Positions 18,120-26,787 of a stretch of DNA of 64,000 nt are shown piece by piece. The stretch comes from Reyranella massiliensis 521 (GTDB lineage Bacteria > Pseudomonadota > Alphaproteobacteria > Reyranellales > Reyranellaceae). The notes under the pieces were generated by a model. The model was not told the DNA's origin and ran no database searches. It was given only the letters and a program-made list of their open reading frames with translations. Position numbers and translations under genes: made by a program. The stretch is taken from the NCBI RefSeq assembly GCF_000312425.1, contig NZ_HE997181.1, positions 5,503,788 to 5,567,787 on the forward strand, given 5' to 3'. Position 1 is the stretch's first letter. Every line of letters begins with the position of its first letter.

Positions 18120-21100
18120 CTAGCGCTGCGCGCCCATCATCCCCTTGATCTTCTCGCGGCCGCGCTGGAAGGCGACGTAGAGACCGGGGATCACGAAAAT
18201 GCCGAGGCAGGCGGCGGCGATCATGCCGCCGAACACGGCCGTGCCGACGGCACGCTGCGTGGCGGCACCGGCGCCGGACGCGATCACCAGCGGCACGAGG
18301 CCCAGGATGAAGGCGAATGACGTCATCATCACCGCACGGAAGCGCAAGCCTGCCGCCGTGGTGGCCGCCGTCACGACATCCACCCCTTTCTCGCGCTCGG
18401 CCATGGCGAACTCGATGATCAGGATGGCGTTCTTGGCGGCCAGCGCGATCAGCACGACGATGCCGATCTGGGCGTAGATGTTGTTATCGAGGCCGGCCAG
18501 GAGCAGGGCCGTCATCGCGCCGAACAGGCCGACCGTCACCGACAGCAGGGCGGCGACCGGGATGGCGGTGCTTTCGTAGAGGCCCACCAGGAAGAGGTAG
18601 GCGAACACCACGGCCAGACCCAGGATGAAGCCGGTCTGGCCGCTGGCGGCCTTCTCCTGCAGCGCGGTACCTGTCCATTCATAGCCATAGCCTGTGGGCA
18701 GGGTGGCCTTCGCGAGCTTCTCCATGGCGGCGATCGCCTGGCCAGACGAGTAGCCGGGAGCTGGGGCGCCGTTCAGCGTCACCGAACGCAGATTGTTGTA
18801 GCGCACGATCGAGGACGGCGCCGTCACCATCTCGACGTTGGCGACGGCCTGCAGCGGCACCAGTTCGCCGCTGGCCGAGCGCACGCGCACACGAAACACG
18901 TCGTTCACCGTCTTTCGATCCGATGCCTCGGCCTGGACCTTTACCTGCCAGGTACGGCCGAACAGGTTGAAGTCGTTGGTATAGGTGCCGCCCATCGAGG
19001 TCTGCAGAGCCGAGAAGATGTCGGCGATGCTGACTCCGAGAGCCTGGGCGCGTTCGCGGTCGAGCTTGAGATTGATCTGCGGCGTCGAGGCCCCGTAGGT
19101 CGTGAACACGCTGGCGAGTTCCGGTACCTGCTGAGCCGCGACCATCATGCCGCGCGCGACGGCAGCCAGCTCGGTCGGCGGTGCGCCGGTGAGCGTCTGG
19201 AGCTGAAACTCGAAGCCCGAGGAATTGCCCAACCCCATGATCGGCGGCAGGTTGAAGGCGAAGACGTTGGCGGCCGCGATCTGGCTGAAGGCGATGTTCA
19301 GCTCCTTGAGGGCGCTGAACACCGAGAGGTTGGCGTCCTTGCGCTGGTCGAAGGGCTTGAGGGCGACGACCACCAGTGCGCGGTTGGGAAGCGCCAGCCC
19401 GTCGAGCAGGCTGTAGCCCGAGACGGTAAATACGCTCTGCAGCCAGGGCTTGCCCTGGATCGTCTTCTCGACCTGGTCGACGGCGCCCAAGGTGCGGTTG
19501 GTCGAGGCGGCGTCGGGCAGCTGGATCTCGGCCATGAAGGCTCCCTGGTCCTCGTCGGGCAGGAAGCCCGAGGGGACCATCGAGCCGATGCCGCCGGTCG
19601 CGACCACGAAGCCGCCCACCAGCAACAGGGCCACGATGCCGCGCCGCGCCAGTGGCGTGACGATGCGGACATAGCCATCGCGCGTCCTGTCGATGCCGTT
19701 CTGCATCCAGGCGATGACGCCTGTCGGCTTCTTCTTGTGGCGCAGGACCAGCGAACAAAGGGCCGGCGACAGCGTCAGCGCGTTGATCGCCGAGATCACC
19801 ATCGAGACCGAGACGGCGACGGCGAACTGCGAATAGAGCTGGCCGGCGATGCCGGGAATGAAGGCGGTCGGAATGAAGACCGAGAGCAGCACCAGGGTGA
19901 TGGCGATGATCGGGCCGGTGACCTGCCCCATGGCCTTCTCGGTCGCCTCGGCCACCGTAAGGTTGGGTTCGTGCTCCAATATGTGCTCGACCGCTTCGAC
20001 CACGACGATGGCGTCGTCGACCACGATGCCGATCGCCAGCACTAACGCCAGCAGCGAAATGGTGTTGGCCGAGAAGCCGAAGGCCAGCATGACGGCGAAA
20101 GTGCCGATCAGGGCCACCGGCACGGCGACAATCGGAATGATGGTGGCCCGCAGGTTGCCCAGGAAGATGAAGACCACGATGGCGACCAGCACGAAGGCTT
20201 CGATCAGCGTGTGGATGACGCTTTCGATGGTGGCCTTCACGAACACGGTCGTGTCGTACATCACGTCGTAGGCGACATCGTCGGGGAAGCGCGGCTCCAG
20301 CTCCTTCATCGCCTTCCGGACGCCCTCGGCGGTGGCGAGCGCGTTGGCGCCGGGGAGCTGGAAGATCTGGATGCCCGAGGCCGGTTGGCCGTTGTAGCGG
20401 CCGACCGAATCGCTGTTCTTGGCGCCCAGCTCGACGCGGGCGACGTCCTTGACCCGTACCAGCGCACCGTCGGCCTGGGCGCGCACCACGATATTCTCGA
20501 ACTCTTCGACCGTGGTGAGGCGGCCCTGGGTGGTGATGTTGAGCTGGAAGTCGACATCGTTCATCAGCGGCGCGGCGCCGACCAGGCCGACCGCGGCCTG
20601 CACGTTCTGCGCCTGGACCGCCTTCACCACGTCGTCGGGGGTGATGTTGAGGCTCGCCAGCCGTTCCATGTTCAGCCAGACGCGCATGGAGTAGTCGAGC
20701 GCACCGAACAGGGAGGCATTGCCGACGCCCGGCACGCGGCGCAGCGTGTCGAGCAGGTTGATGGTTGCGAAATTGGACAGGAACAGGCCGTCGCGGCTGC
20801 CCTTGGGCGAATGGATGGCGATGACCTGCAGCAGCGCCGAGGATTGCTTGCGCGTGGTGACGCCGTTGCGCTGGACTTCCGGCGGCAGCAGGGCGATGCC
20901 TTGGTTCACCCGGTTGGTGACGTTGACGGTATTGAGGTCCGGGTTGGAACCGACCTCGAAGCTGACCGTGAGTTGGTAGCTGCCGTCGCCGCCCGAGGTC
21001 GATTTCATGTAGAGCATGCGCTCCACGCCGTTGACCTGGGCCTCGATGACCTGGGCGACGCTCTCCTCGACCGCCTGCGCGGAGGCGCCGGGGTAGGTGG

Positions 21101-21245
21101 CGTTGACGGTGACCTGCGGCGGCACGATGTCGGGAAACTGCGCCACCGGCAGCGCCGTGAGCGCAATGGCGCCGGCGATGCTGATGACCGTCGAGATGAC
21201 GAAAGCCAGCCGTGGGCGGCGGATGAACAGCGACGAGATCGTCAT
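18120..21245 (-). CDS. RND multidrug efflux pump, inner-membrane transporter (HAE1/AcrB type)
   Basis: 1041 aa, full length for AcrB/MexB-like pumps. It has an N-terminal membrane helix (RLAFVISTVISIAGAIALTA), two large periplasmic loops and two blocks of membrane helices. Proton-relay residues are present: the Asp pair in IGIVVDDAIVVVEAVEH and Lys in ALAAKNAILIIEFA. It exports hydrophobic or amphiphilic compounds by proton antiport. The gene is 18 bp downstream of the membrane-fusion protein gene. No OprM/TolC-like outer-membrane gene or local regulator is beside it, so the pump probably borrows a channel encoded elsewhere. Confidence 0.96.
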   Translation of the reverse strand: MTISSLFIRRPRLAFVISTVISIAGAIALTALPVAQFPDIVPPQVTVNATYPGASAQAVEESVAQVIEAQVNGVERMLYMKSTSGGDGSYQLTVSFEVGSNPDLNTVNVTNRVNQGIALLPPEVQRNGVTTRKQSSALLQVIAIHSPKGSRDGLFLSNFATINLLDTLRRVPGVGNASLFGALDYSMRVWLNMERLASLNITPDDVVKAVQAQNVQAAVGLVGAAPLMNDVDFQLNITTQGRLTTVEEFENIVVRAQADGALVRVKDVARVELGAKNSDSVGRYNGQPASGIQIFQLPGANALATAEGVRKAMKELEPRFPDDVAYDVMYDTTVFVKATIESVIHTLIEAFVLVAIVVFIFLGNLRATIIPIVAVPVALIGTFAVMLAFGFSANTISLLALVLAIGIVVDDAIVVVEAVEHILEHEPNLTVAEATEKAMGQVTGPIIAITLVLLSVFIPTAFIPGIAGQLYSQFAVAVSVSMVISAINALTLSPALCSLVLRHKKKPTGVIAWMQNGIDRTRDGYVRIVTPLARRGIVALLLVGGFVVATGGIGSMVPSGFLPDEDQGAFMAEIQLPDAASTNRTLGAVDQVEKTIQGKPWLQSVFTVSGYSLLDGLALPNRALVVVALKPFDQRKDANLSVFSALKELNIAFSQIAAANVFAFNLPPIMGLGNSSGFEFQLQTLTGAPPTELAAVARGMMVAAQQVPELASVFTTYGASTPQINLKLDRERAQALGVSIADIFSALQTSMGGTYTNDFNLFGRTWQVKVQAEASDRKTVNDVFRVRVRSASGELVPLQAVANVEMVTAPSSIVRYNNLRSVTLNGAPAPGYSSGQAIAAMEKLAKATLPTGYGYEWTGTALQEKAASGQTGFILGLAVVFAYLFLVGLYESTAIPVAALLSVTVGLFGAMTALLLAGLDNNIYAQIGIVVLIALAAKNAILIIEFAMAEREKGVDVVTAATTAAGLRFRAVMMTSFAFILGLVPLVIASGAGAATQRAVGTAVFGGMIAAACLGIFVIPGLYVAFQRGREKIKGMMGAQR

Positions 21246-21263
21246 GATGTGGCGTCTCTCGGC

Positions 21264-22397
21264 TTACTGTTTCTGGGCCGTTGGCGGCGCGGGGCTCGGA
21301 TTGACCGTCATGCCCGGCCGCACCCGCTGCTGACCTTGCACGATCACCTTTTCGCCGGCCTTGAGGCCGTCGGTGATGGCGACCAGGCCGTCGCGCGACA
21401 CGCCGGTCTTCACTCGCCGCTGCTCGGCGACGTTCTTGTCGTTCACCACGAACAAGTAGGCACCGCCTTGGTCCTGCGCGATTGCGGCCTGCGGTACAGC
21501 AAGTGCCATCGGCGGCTTCTCGCCCTCGATGATCACGCGGACGGTCTGGCCATCGGTCAGGAGGCCCTCCTTGTTATCGAAGGTGGCGCGGGCCAGCTGA
21601 GTGTCGGTCTTGGGATCGACGGTGACGTCGAGGAAGTCGATCTTGCCCTTGCCGGCGTACAGGCTGCCGTCGGCCAGCCTGAGCAGAGCCACGATTCCTT
21701 CGCCGCTTGCGCCGCCGGCGGGGCCGGCGCCACGCCGGGCATCGAGCAGTTCCCGCTGGGTCACGGGGAAGAGCACGCGGATCGGGTGCTCGCTGACCAC
21801 CGTGGCCAGCACGCCGGAATCGGGGCTGACGAGGTTGCCGGGAGAGAAGGCGGCACGGCCGATGCGGCCGTCGATCGGCGATTTGATCTGGGTGTAGGAA
21901 AGCTGGATCTCGGCGTCGCGGAGCTGGGCCTTGGCGTCCTCGAGCTGGGCCTTGGCCTGGAGCTGCTCGGAGAGCCGCTGATCGTAGGTCGCCTGCGTTC
22001 CGGTATTGGTCCGCAGCAGCTCGGAAGCGCGCCGCAGGGCCAGATCCGCATTGGTCAGGGCCGCGGTCGCTGCGTCCCGCTGGGCGATCTTCTGGTCGAC
22101 CGCGGCCTGGTAGGTCTCGGGCTCGATGGTGAAGACCACCTGGCCGGCCTTAACTTGGTCACCGTCGCTGAACTTGCGGGGACCGAGGAAGCCCTTTACC
22201 CGTGCACGCAGCTCGACCTTGTCGACGGCGGCAGCGCGGCCGATGAATTCGGCCTGGTCGGCGATCGGACGTTCGGCTGCGGCCTCCACCAGGACGGCCG
22301 GCGGCGGTGCGGTTTGTTGTGCCGACGCTATCGTGGAGAAGGCAACCACGAGGCCCGTTACGGCCAGCATCCAGGCCGTTGAACGTCGGTCTTTCAT
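21264..22397 (-). CDS. RND efflux membrane fusion (periplasmic adaptor) protein
   Basis: 377 aa from the ATG at 22397 (a GTG at 22412 is less likely). An N-terminal signal peptide ends at IASAQQ. The lipoyl half-motifs (VELRARVKGFL and SYTQIKSPIDGRIGRA) flank an alpha-helical hairpin rich in Gln/Ala (residues about 100-165), then beta-barrel and membrane-proximal domains follow (GLKAGEKVIVQGQQRVRPGM). It links the RND transporter to an outer-membrane channel. First gene of a two-gene unit with the transporter; it diverges from the Kazal-domain gene across a 126-bp region in which I see no clear operator. Confidence 0.94.
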   Translation of the reverse strand: MKDRRSTAWMLAVTGLVVAFSTIASAQQTAPPPAVLVEAAAERPIADQAEFIGRAAAVDKVELRARVKGFLGPRKFSDGDQVKAGQVVFTIEPETYQAAVDQKIAQRDAATAALTNADLALRRASELLRTNTGTQATYDQRLSEQLQAKAQLEDAKAQLRDAEIQLSYTQIKSPIDGRIGRAAFSPGNLVSPDSGVLATVVSEHPIRVLFPVTQRELLDARRGAGPAGGASGEGIVALLRLADGSLYAGKGKIDFLDVTVDPKTDTQLARATFDNKEGLLTDGQTVRVIIEGEKPPMALAVPQAAIAQDQGGAYLFVVNDKNVAEQRRVKTGVSRDGLVAITDGLKAGEKVIVQGQQRVRPGMTVNPSPAPPTAQKQ

Positions 22398-22523
22398 TGT
22401 CTTCGCCCTCACTCGAACCTAACGTCCAAACACTGCCTTAATTCAACTGGAGGGTCACGGTATTTCCCCGGGCCCGGCGTTGCCGTGGCGCTATCACGAT
22501 GCGTGAAGGAAGAGGAGCAAGGA

Positions 22524-23969
22524 ATGGCGTTGTTGCATTGGTTGGCTGTTGCGCTCGTAGCGGCGTGCACCACGGCGTCTTTCGACGTGGCAGCGCAAAC
22601 GCCCGCACCGGCGCAGCAAGGCCAGATGCAGCGCGGCAATTTCGGCAATCCCGCCGAGTACGACAGCTACATGACGGCTCTGAACACCCAGGATCCGTCA
22701 AGGCGCGCCACGGCGATGGAAGTGTTCATCGCCTGGTATCCGGGCAGCGTCCTGCGCATAGACGCCTACGAGCAGGCCATCGCTGCCTGGCATGCCGCCG
22801 GCCAGCCAGCCAAGGCCGATGTGCTGGGCGTGAAACTCCTCCAGATCGACCCCGACAATGTCCGCGCGTTGGCCAACAGCGCCTATGTCGGCCGCCTCAA
22901 GGCCTCGGGTGGCGAGACTGCGGCGCTGGCGCCGGCGGTTGCTGCCGCCGAACGCGGTCTTGCCGTGCTGCCGAAATGGCAGAAGCCGCCGCTGCTCGAC
23001 GATGCGGGCTTTGAGCGTGTGAAGGAACAGATCGCCGGGGTGTTCAATGGCGTGCTGGGTTTTGCCGCCCTGCAGGCCAAGGACTACGAGAAGGCGCGCA
23101 AGTATTATCGTCTGGCCGTTGCGGCCGATCCCACGAATCTGCAGGACGTCTACCAGTTCTCGGTATCGCAACTCGAGGACATGCCGGTCGATGCGCTGGG
23201 CTTCTGGTACGGGGCGCGCGCGATCGCGATTGCCAAGGCGGCGAAGAACGACTCGGCGGCGCAGGACATCGACCGCTACGTCCGTTCGCGCTATCGTACC
23301 TACCGCGGCAACGAGCAGGGCTGGAACCAGATCGTCCAGCGTGTCGTCGCTGGCGAGAAGGCGCCGCCGGAGAATTTCAAGAAGTCGATCCCGCGCGCCA
23401 TGACGCCGCCGGAGCAGGCTCTGCAGCTTCTCGAGGACAACGATCCGGCGTCACTCTCGTTCGCCGAATGGGCGCTGGTGCTCCGTCATCGCGACTTCAG
23501 CCCTGCCAACAAGGCGGCGGCCGAGAAAGTGTGGAAGGCAATCAACGACAAACAGCAGGCGGGCGGGCGACTCAAGGTGCCGCTGAAAGTACTCGCCGCA
23601 AATCCCGACCGCATCGAAGCCGCGATTACCGAAGAGGCGCAGAAGGATAGCGTCGTGGAACTCGAGATCGTCATGGCGCGGCCGCTCAGCCCGCTGCCGG
23701 CGGTCGGTTCCAAGATCGCCATGCTCGGCGTGCTGAGCGAATATCGCCCGCAACCCTTCCTGTTTCGCCTGACCCGCGGCGAACTCGCGCCCGAGTCCAT
23801 GCCGGTCGCCGGCGGCCCTTGCGCCGATCCCCGGCCGCAGATGTGCACGCAGGATTACCGGCCGGCCTGCGGTACACGCCGTGACGGCAGCCGACAGACC
23901 TACAGCAATGCCTGCTCCGCCTGCAGCGACGCGCAGGTCATGACCCAAGCCGCCGGCGCCTGCCCATAA
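22524..23969 (+). CDS. Secreted tetratricopeptide-like protein with C-terminal Kazal domain
   Basis: 481 aa. A signal peptide (MALLHWLAVALVAACTTASF, cut near VAAQ) is followed by about 380 residues of helical, TPR-like sequence (ADVLGVKLLQIDPDNVRALA; AALQAKDYEKARKYYRLAVA) and then a Kazal-type protease-inhibitor domain in the last 50 residues: six Cys with CTQDYRPAC spacing (7 residues) and TYSNACSAC. Kazal domains inhibit serine proteases in animals; in bacteria they occur on secreted proteins of unclear role. The ATG at 22524 has a strong GGAAGAGGAG binding site and sits right at the signal peptide; an upstream in-frame ATG adds only a charged stretch. Short partial inverted repeat AAGCC/GGCTT follows the gene. 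Confidence 0.8.
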   Translation: MALLHWLAVALVAACTTASFDVAAQTPAPAQQGQMQRGNFGNPAEYDSYMTALNTQDPSRRATAMEVFIAWYPGSVLRIDAYEQAIAAWHAAGQPAKADVLGVKLLQIDPDNVRALANSAYVGRLKASGGETAALAPAVAAAERGLAVLPKWQKPPLLDDAGFERVKEQIAGVFNGVLGFAALQAKDYEKARKYYRLAVAADPTNLQDVYQFSVSQLEDMPVDALGFWYGARAIAIAKAAKNDSAAQDIDRYVRSRYRTYRGNEQGWNQIVQRVVAGEKAPPENFKKSIPRAMTPPEQALQLLEDNDPASLSFAEWALVLRHRDFSPANKAAAEKVWKAINDKQQAGGRLKVPLKVLAANPDRIEAAITEEAQKDSVVELEIVMARPLSPLPAVGSKIAMLGVLSEYRPQPFLFRLTRGELAPESMPVAGGPCADPRPQMCTQDYRPACGTRRDGSRQTYSNACSACSDAQVMTQAAGACP

Positions 23970-24010
23970 CAAAAAGCCCGGAGCTCTTGCTGGCTTCTGC
24001 CAATCCTGAT

Positions 24011-24030
24011 ACTTAAGTGAATGCTTAACT
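24011..24030. promoter_or_regulatory. Operator-like palindrome over the ArsR start codon
   Basis: Arms TTAAG (24013-24017) and CTTAA (24024-24028) with a 6-bp spacer, extended by an outer A/T pair. The palindrome covers the first possible ATG (24021) of the ArsR gene. ArsR-family regulators commonly repress their own operon by binding such AT-rich repeats, so self-regulation is inferred. If it is a true operator, either the mRNA begins within it and is leaderless, or the protein starts at the ATG at 24042. Confidence 0.45.
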
Positions 24031-24422
24031 ATCAGGCGGCGATGCCGGCCCCTCTCGATCTTGCCTTTCAGGCCCTGGCCGATCCGACCCGGCGGGTGAT
24101 GGTCGAGCGGCTGAGCCAGGGCCCGGCCTCGGTCAGCGAACTGGCCCGGCCGCTGGACATGACTCTGTCGGCGGTTGTGCAGCATCTCGCGGTTCTGGAG
24201 ACGAGCGGCCTGGTCCGTTCGCAGAAAGTCGGCCGCGTCCGGACCTGCCGGATCGAGCCGCAGATGTTCACGGCGGCCGAGCGGTGGCTGAGCGAGCGGC
24301 GCGCGAGTTGGGAACGCCGGTTCGACCGCCTGGGCGCGTTTCTCGCCGAGACGGAAGCCGGTGACGGCCCCTCAACGTCATCAGCCGCACCGGGCATCCG
24401 GCGCCAGAGGAAGAAGACATGA
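24021..24422 (+). CDS. ArsR family transcriptional regulator
   Basis: 133 aa from ATG 24021, or 126 aa from ATG 24042. A winged helix-turn-helix is clear: ALADPTRRVMVERLSQGP, SELARPLDMTLSAVVQHLAV and LETSGLVRSQKVGRVRTCRI. No metal-binding ELCVCDL motif is present, so it is probably of the SRPBCC-associated, non-metal type. It heads a four-gene operon: its stop overlaps the first AHSA1 gene as ATGA. The family normally represses the operon it heads, and the palindrome over its start supports that here. The signal it senses is unknown. Confidence 0.88.
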   Translation: MLNYQAAMPAPLDLAFQALADPTRRVMVERLSQGPASVSELARPLDMTLSAVVQHLAVLETSGLVRSQKVGRVRTCRIEPQMFTAAERWLSERRASWERRFDRLGAFLAETEAGDGPSTSSAAPGIRRQRKKT

Positions 24423-24889
24423 TCGAACGATCCGCCATTCCCGCCACCTTCACCATCGAGCGCCACTATCCGGCCAAGCCGGCCCGCGTCTTCGCCGCCT
24501 GGGCGAGCGTCGAGGCCAAGGCGCGATGGGCCTATTGCGACGAAGCCTGGAAACCCCAACTGCATGAACTCGATTTCAGGGTTGGCGGCCGCGAGCGCGC
24601 CATCACCGGCCCGGCCGGCGGCACGCGCCACATCTTCGAAGCGGTCTACTGGGACATCGTGCCGGACGAGCGGATCATCTTCTCCTACGACATGCATCTC
24701 GACGCACGGCGCATCTCCGTCTCGCTGTCGACCATCGAATTCCTCGCCGAAGCCGGCGGCACGCGCATGCGCTTCACCGAGCAGGGCGTGTTCCTCGACG
24801 GCTATGACGACATCGCCGGCCGCGAGGAAGGCACCCGGATCGGCCTCGACAATCTCGAACGCATGCTGCGGCACGCCGAAGCTGCCTGA
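24419..24889 (+). CDS. SRPBCC/AHSA1 domain protein 1
   Basis: 156 aa, one START-like AHSA1 domain. Typical blocks are TFTIERHYPAKPARVFAAWA, ARWAYCDEAW, FRVGGRERAIT, DIVPDERIIFSYDM and RISVSLSTIEFLAEAGGTRM, ending in GYDDIAGREEGTRIGLDNLE. Such proteins form a helix-grip cavity that can bind a small hydrophobic ligand; bacterial members are seldom characterised. First of three consecutive paralogues behind an ArsR regulator, translationally coupled to it by an ATGA overlap. Confidence 0.88.
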   Translation: MIERSAIPATFTIERHYPAKPARVFAAWASVEAKARWAYCDEAWKPQLHELDFRVGGRERAITGPAGGTRHIFEAVYWDIVPDERIIFSYDMHLDARRISVSLSTIEFLAEAGGTRMRFTEQGVFLDGYDDIAGREEGTRIGLDNLERMLRHAEAA

Positions 24890-24900
24890 AGGAGAGCATC

Positions 24901-25374
24901 ATGACCAAGCGATCGACCGTCCATGCGACCTTCACCATCGAGCGGCACTTTCCCTCGTCGCGGGAGAAGGTGTTCCGGGCCTACTCTGATGCCAAATCCA
25001 AGGCGAAGTGGTTCGTCGGACCGGAGGATTGGGAGCGCTCGGACCACAAGCTCGACTTCCGTGAAGGCGGCCGCGAGAGCGTAAGCGGCGGCCCGCCGGG
25101 CCAGCCGGTGCACTACTTCAACGGCCTCTATCAGGACATCGTGCCGAACGAGCGCATCGTGATGAGCTACGAGATGCACATGGACGAGACGCGCATCAGC
25201 GTGTCGCTGGGCACGACCGAATTCAAAGCCGACGGCAAGGGCACCAGGCTCGTCTATACCGAGCAGATCGTCTTTCTCGACGGCCACGATCATCTTGCCG
25301 CCCGTGAGGAAGGCACAGGCGCCCTGTTCGACAATCTCGCAGCCGCGCTCGAACGCAAGGCGCAAGCGGCGTGA
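24901..25374 (+). CDS. SRPBCC/AHSA1 domain protein 2
   Basis: 157 aa, closely similar in layout to the genes on both sides: TFTIERHFPSSREKVFRAYS, AKWFVGPEDWE, FREGGRESVSGG, DIVPNERIVMSYEM, GTRLVYTEQIVFLDGHDHLA. It starts 11 bp after the first paralogue with a GGAGAG ribosome binding site and its stop is overlapped by the third (GTGA). Tandem duplication is the simplest origin. Function is not known beyond a likely ligand cavity. Confidence 0.88.
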   Translation: MTKRSTVHATFTIERHFPSSREKVFRAYSDAKSKAKWFVGPEDWERSDHKLDFREGGRESVSGGPPGQPVHYFNGLYQDIVPNERIVMSYEMHMDETRISVSLGTTEFKADGKGTRLVYTEQIVFLDGHDHLAAREEGTGALFDNLAAALERKAQAA

Positions 25375-25835
25375 CGACTGCGGCTTCCCCGGTTCGTTCC
25401 GTCGAACACGGCACGATCTGCCTGGAGCGTGTCTACAAGGCCGCTCCTGCGCGGGTTTTCGCCGCCTGGGCCGAACCCGCAGCGCGCGCCAAGTGGGACG
25501 TGCCTGGTCGTTGGATCATCGCCGAGCAGACGTTCGATTTTCGAGAGGGCGGGTACGAGGTGAAGCGCTTCGGGCCTCAGGATGATCCGCGGTTCGTCGC
25601 CGAGACCCGTTATGTCGATATCGTTCCCGAGCGGCGCATCGTCTACGCCTACGGGATGACGAGCGGCGGGGAGAGGATTTCGGTTTCTCTGACGACCGTC
25701 GAATTCTCGCCGTCAGCCGGTCGCACGCGCCTTGTGCTGACGGAACAAATCGCCTTCCTCGACGGTCGCGACAACGCGATCAACCGCGAGGAAGGTCTCT
25801 CTTCGATGCTGGACAAGATCGGGCTCGGCCTCTGA
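25371..25835 (+). CDS. SRPBCC/AHSA1 domain protein 3
   Basis: 154 aa with a GTG start that overlaps the previous stop (GTGA). Blocks match the other two copies: ICLERVYKAAPARVFAAWAE, ARAKWDVPGRW, FREGGYEVKRF, YVDIVPERRIVYAYGM and RTRLVLTEQIAFLDGRDNAI. It is the most diverged of the three in its middle part. Last gene of the ArsR operon, ending 19 bp from the convergent universal stress protein gene. Confidence 0.87.
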   Translation: MTTAASPVRSVEHGTICLERVYKAAPARVFAAWAEPAARAKWDVPGRWIIAEQTFDFREGGYEVKRFGPQDDPRFVAETRYVDIVPERRIVYAYGMTSGGERISVSLTTVEFSPSAGRTRLVLTEQIAFLDGRDNAINREEGLSSMLDKIGLGL

Positions 25836-25854
25836 GCCCGGCTGTCTTGCGGAA

Positions 25855-26685
25855 TCAGTGCGCCATCAGCAGCGGCACGCGGCAGGACGAAATCACCTTG
25901 CCGGTGGCGCCGCCCATGCCGAGGAAGCTCATGACCTGGCCGCGGCCATAGGCGCCCATCACCACGAGGTCGGCACCCTTGCCGTGCGTGTAGTCGAGCA
26001 GGGCACGGCCACGGGCGCGGCCCGAGACGGCGCCGGGATCGATCGCGTCGATTGTCGTGGTGATGCCGTGACGGCCGAGGTTGCGGGCGAGATAGGAAGC
26101 GCCGACATCGTCCGCCTTGGAGCCGACCACCAGTATGGTGATGCTCGAAGCCTTCTGCAGGAACGGCAGAGAGTATTCGACGGCGCGCGCCGCCTGAAAG
26201 CTGCCGTTCCACGCCACGATGATCGAGCCGAAACCGCCCTCACCGGCATTCGGGGGCGCAATCATGACGGCACGGGCGCATTCATGGATCGCAGCCTCGA
26301 CGGTGGCCGGGGCCACGTTCTCCGGATCGGAACCTGGGCGGCCGAGCACCAGCAGGTCCGAGCACCGGCCCATGGCGACCAGCGTGTCGAGCGTCGCTGT
26401 CTGCGCGGCGGTGTAGGTGGAGCCCTTGTTGGCACCGAGCAGCTCCTTGTAGACGCGCTCGGATTCCTTGGCGCGGGCTTCAAGGCGCTCGTCGTCGAGG
26501 TTCATGATCAGGGGCATCGCCTCGCCGCTCATCGCGAGACCGCCGACCGCGCCACCGGCGGGACCCACGGGCAAATGCAACGCGTCGACCGTACCGTCGA
26601 AGATGCCGGCCACCCGGCTGGCCAGCCGGAACGACATTGCAGCATCGGGACCGCCTTCGGACACGGCCAGAATCGACTTGAACAT
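25855..26685 (-). CDS. Tandem universal stress protein (UspA family)
   Basis: 276 aa with two Usp modules. The N-terminal one (FKSILAVSEGG to about residue 140) is degenerate in its nucleotide motif (LLVLGRPGSDPENVAPATVE), while the C-terminal one begins SIIVAWNGSFQAARAVEYSL and ends with the ATP-binding loop VVMGAYGRGQVMSFLGMGGA. The ATG at 26685 has a GGGGGA binding site 6 bp upstream; an in-frame start further upstream would add unrelated residues. Usp proteins help survival under starvation or oxidative stress. Monocistronic. Confidence 0.9.
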   Translation of the reverse strand: MFKSILAVSEGGPDAAMSFRLASRVAGIFDGTVDALHLPVGPAGGAVGGLAMSGEAMPLIMNLDDERLEARAKESERVYKELLGANKGSTYTAAQTATLDTLVAMGRCSDLLVLGRPGSDPENVAPATVEAAIHECARAVMIAPPNAGEGGFGSIIVAWNGSFQAARAVEYSLPFLQKASSITILVVGSKADDVGASYLARNLGRHGITTTIDAIDPGAVSGRARGRALLDYTHGKGADLVVMGAYGRGQVMSFLGMGGATGKVISSCRVPLLMAH

Positions 26686-26787
26686 GAAATTCCCCCAGAC
26701 CACCACTTTAAGGACGCGCGATTAAGGAGCGATGCCGGGCGCGGTGCAAGCCGAACCTTTCGATCGGCGGCTCGCCAACGCGGCTGT

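Noticed and set aside
20211-22382. Open frame of 723 codons on the plus strand
   Set aside because: It is antisense to the RND pump and adaptor genes, which have full family matches; no domain pattern is visible in the plus-strand product.
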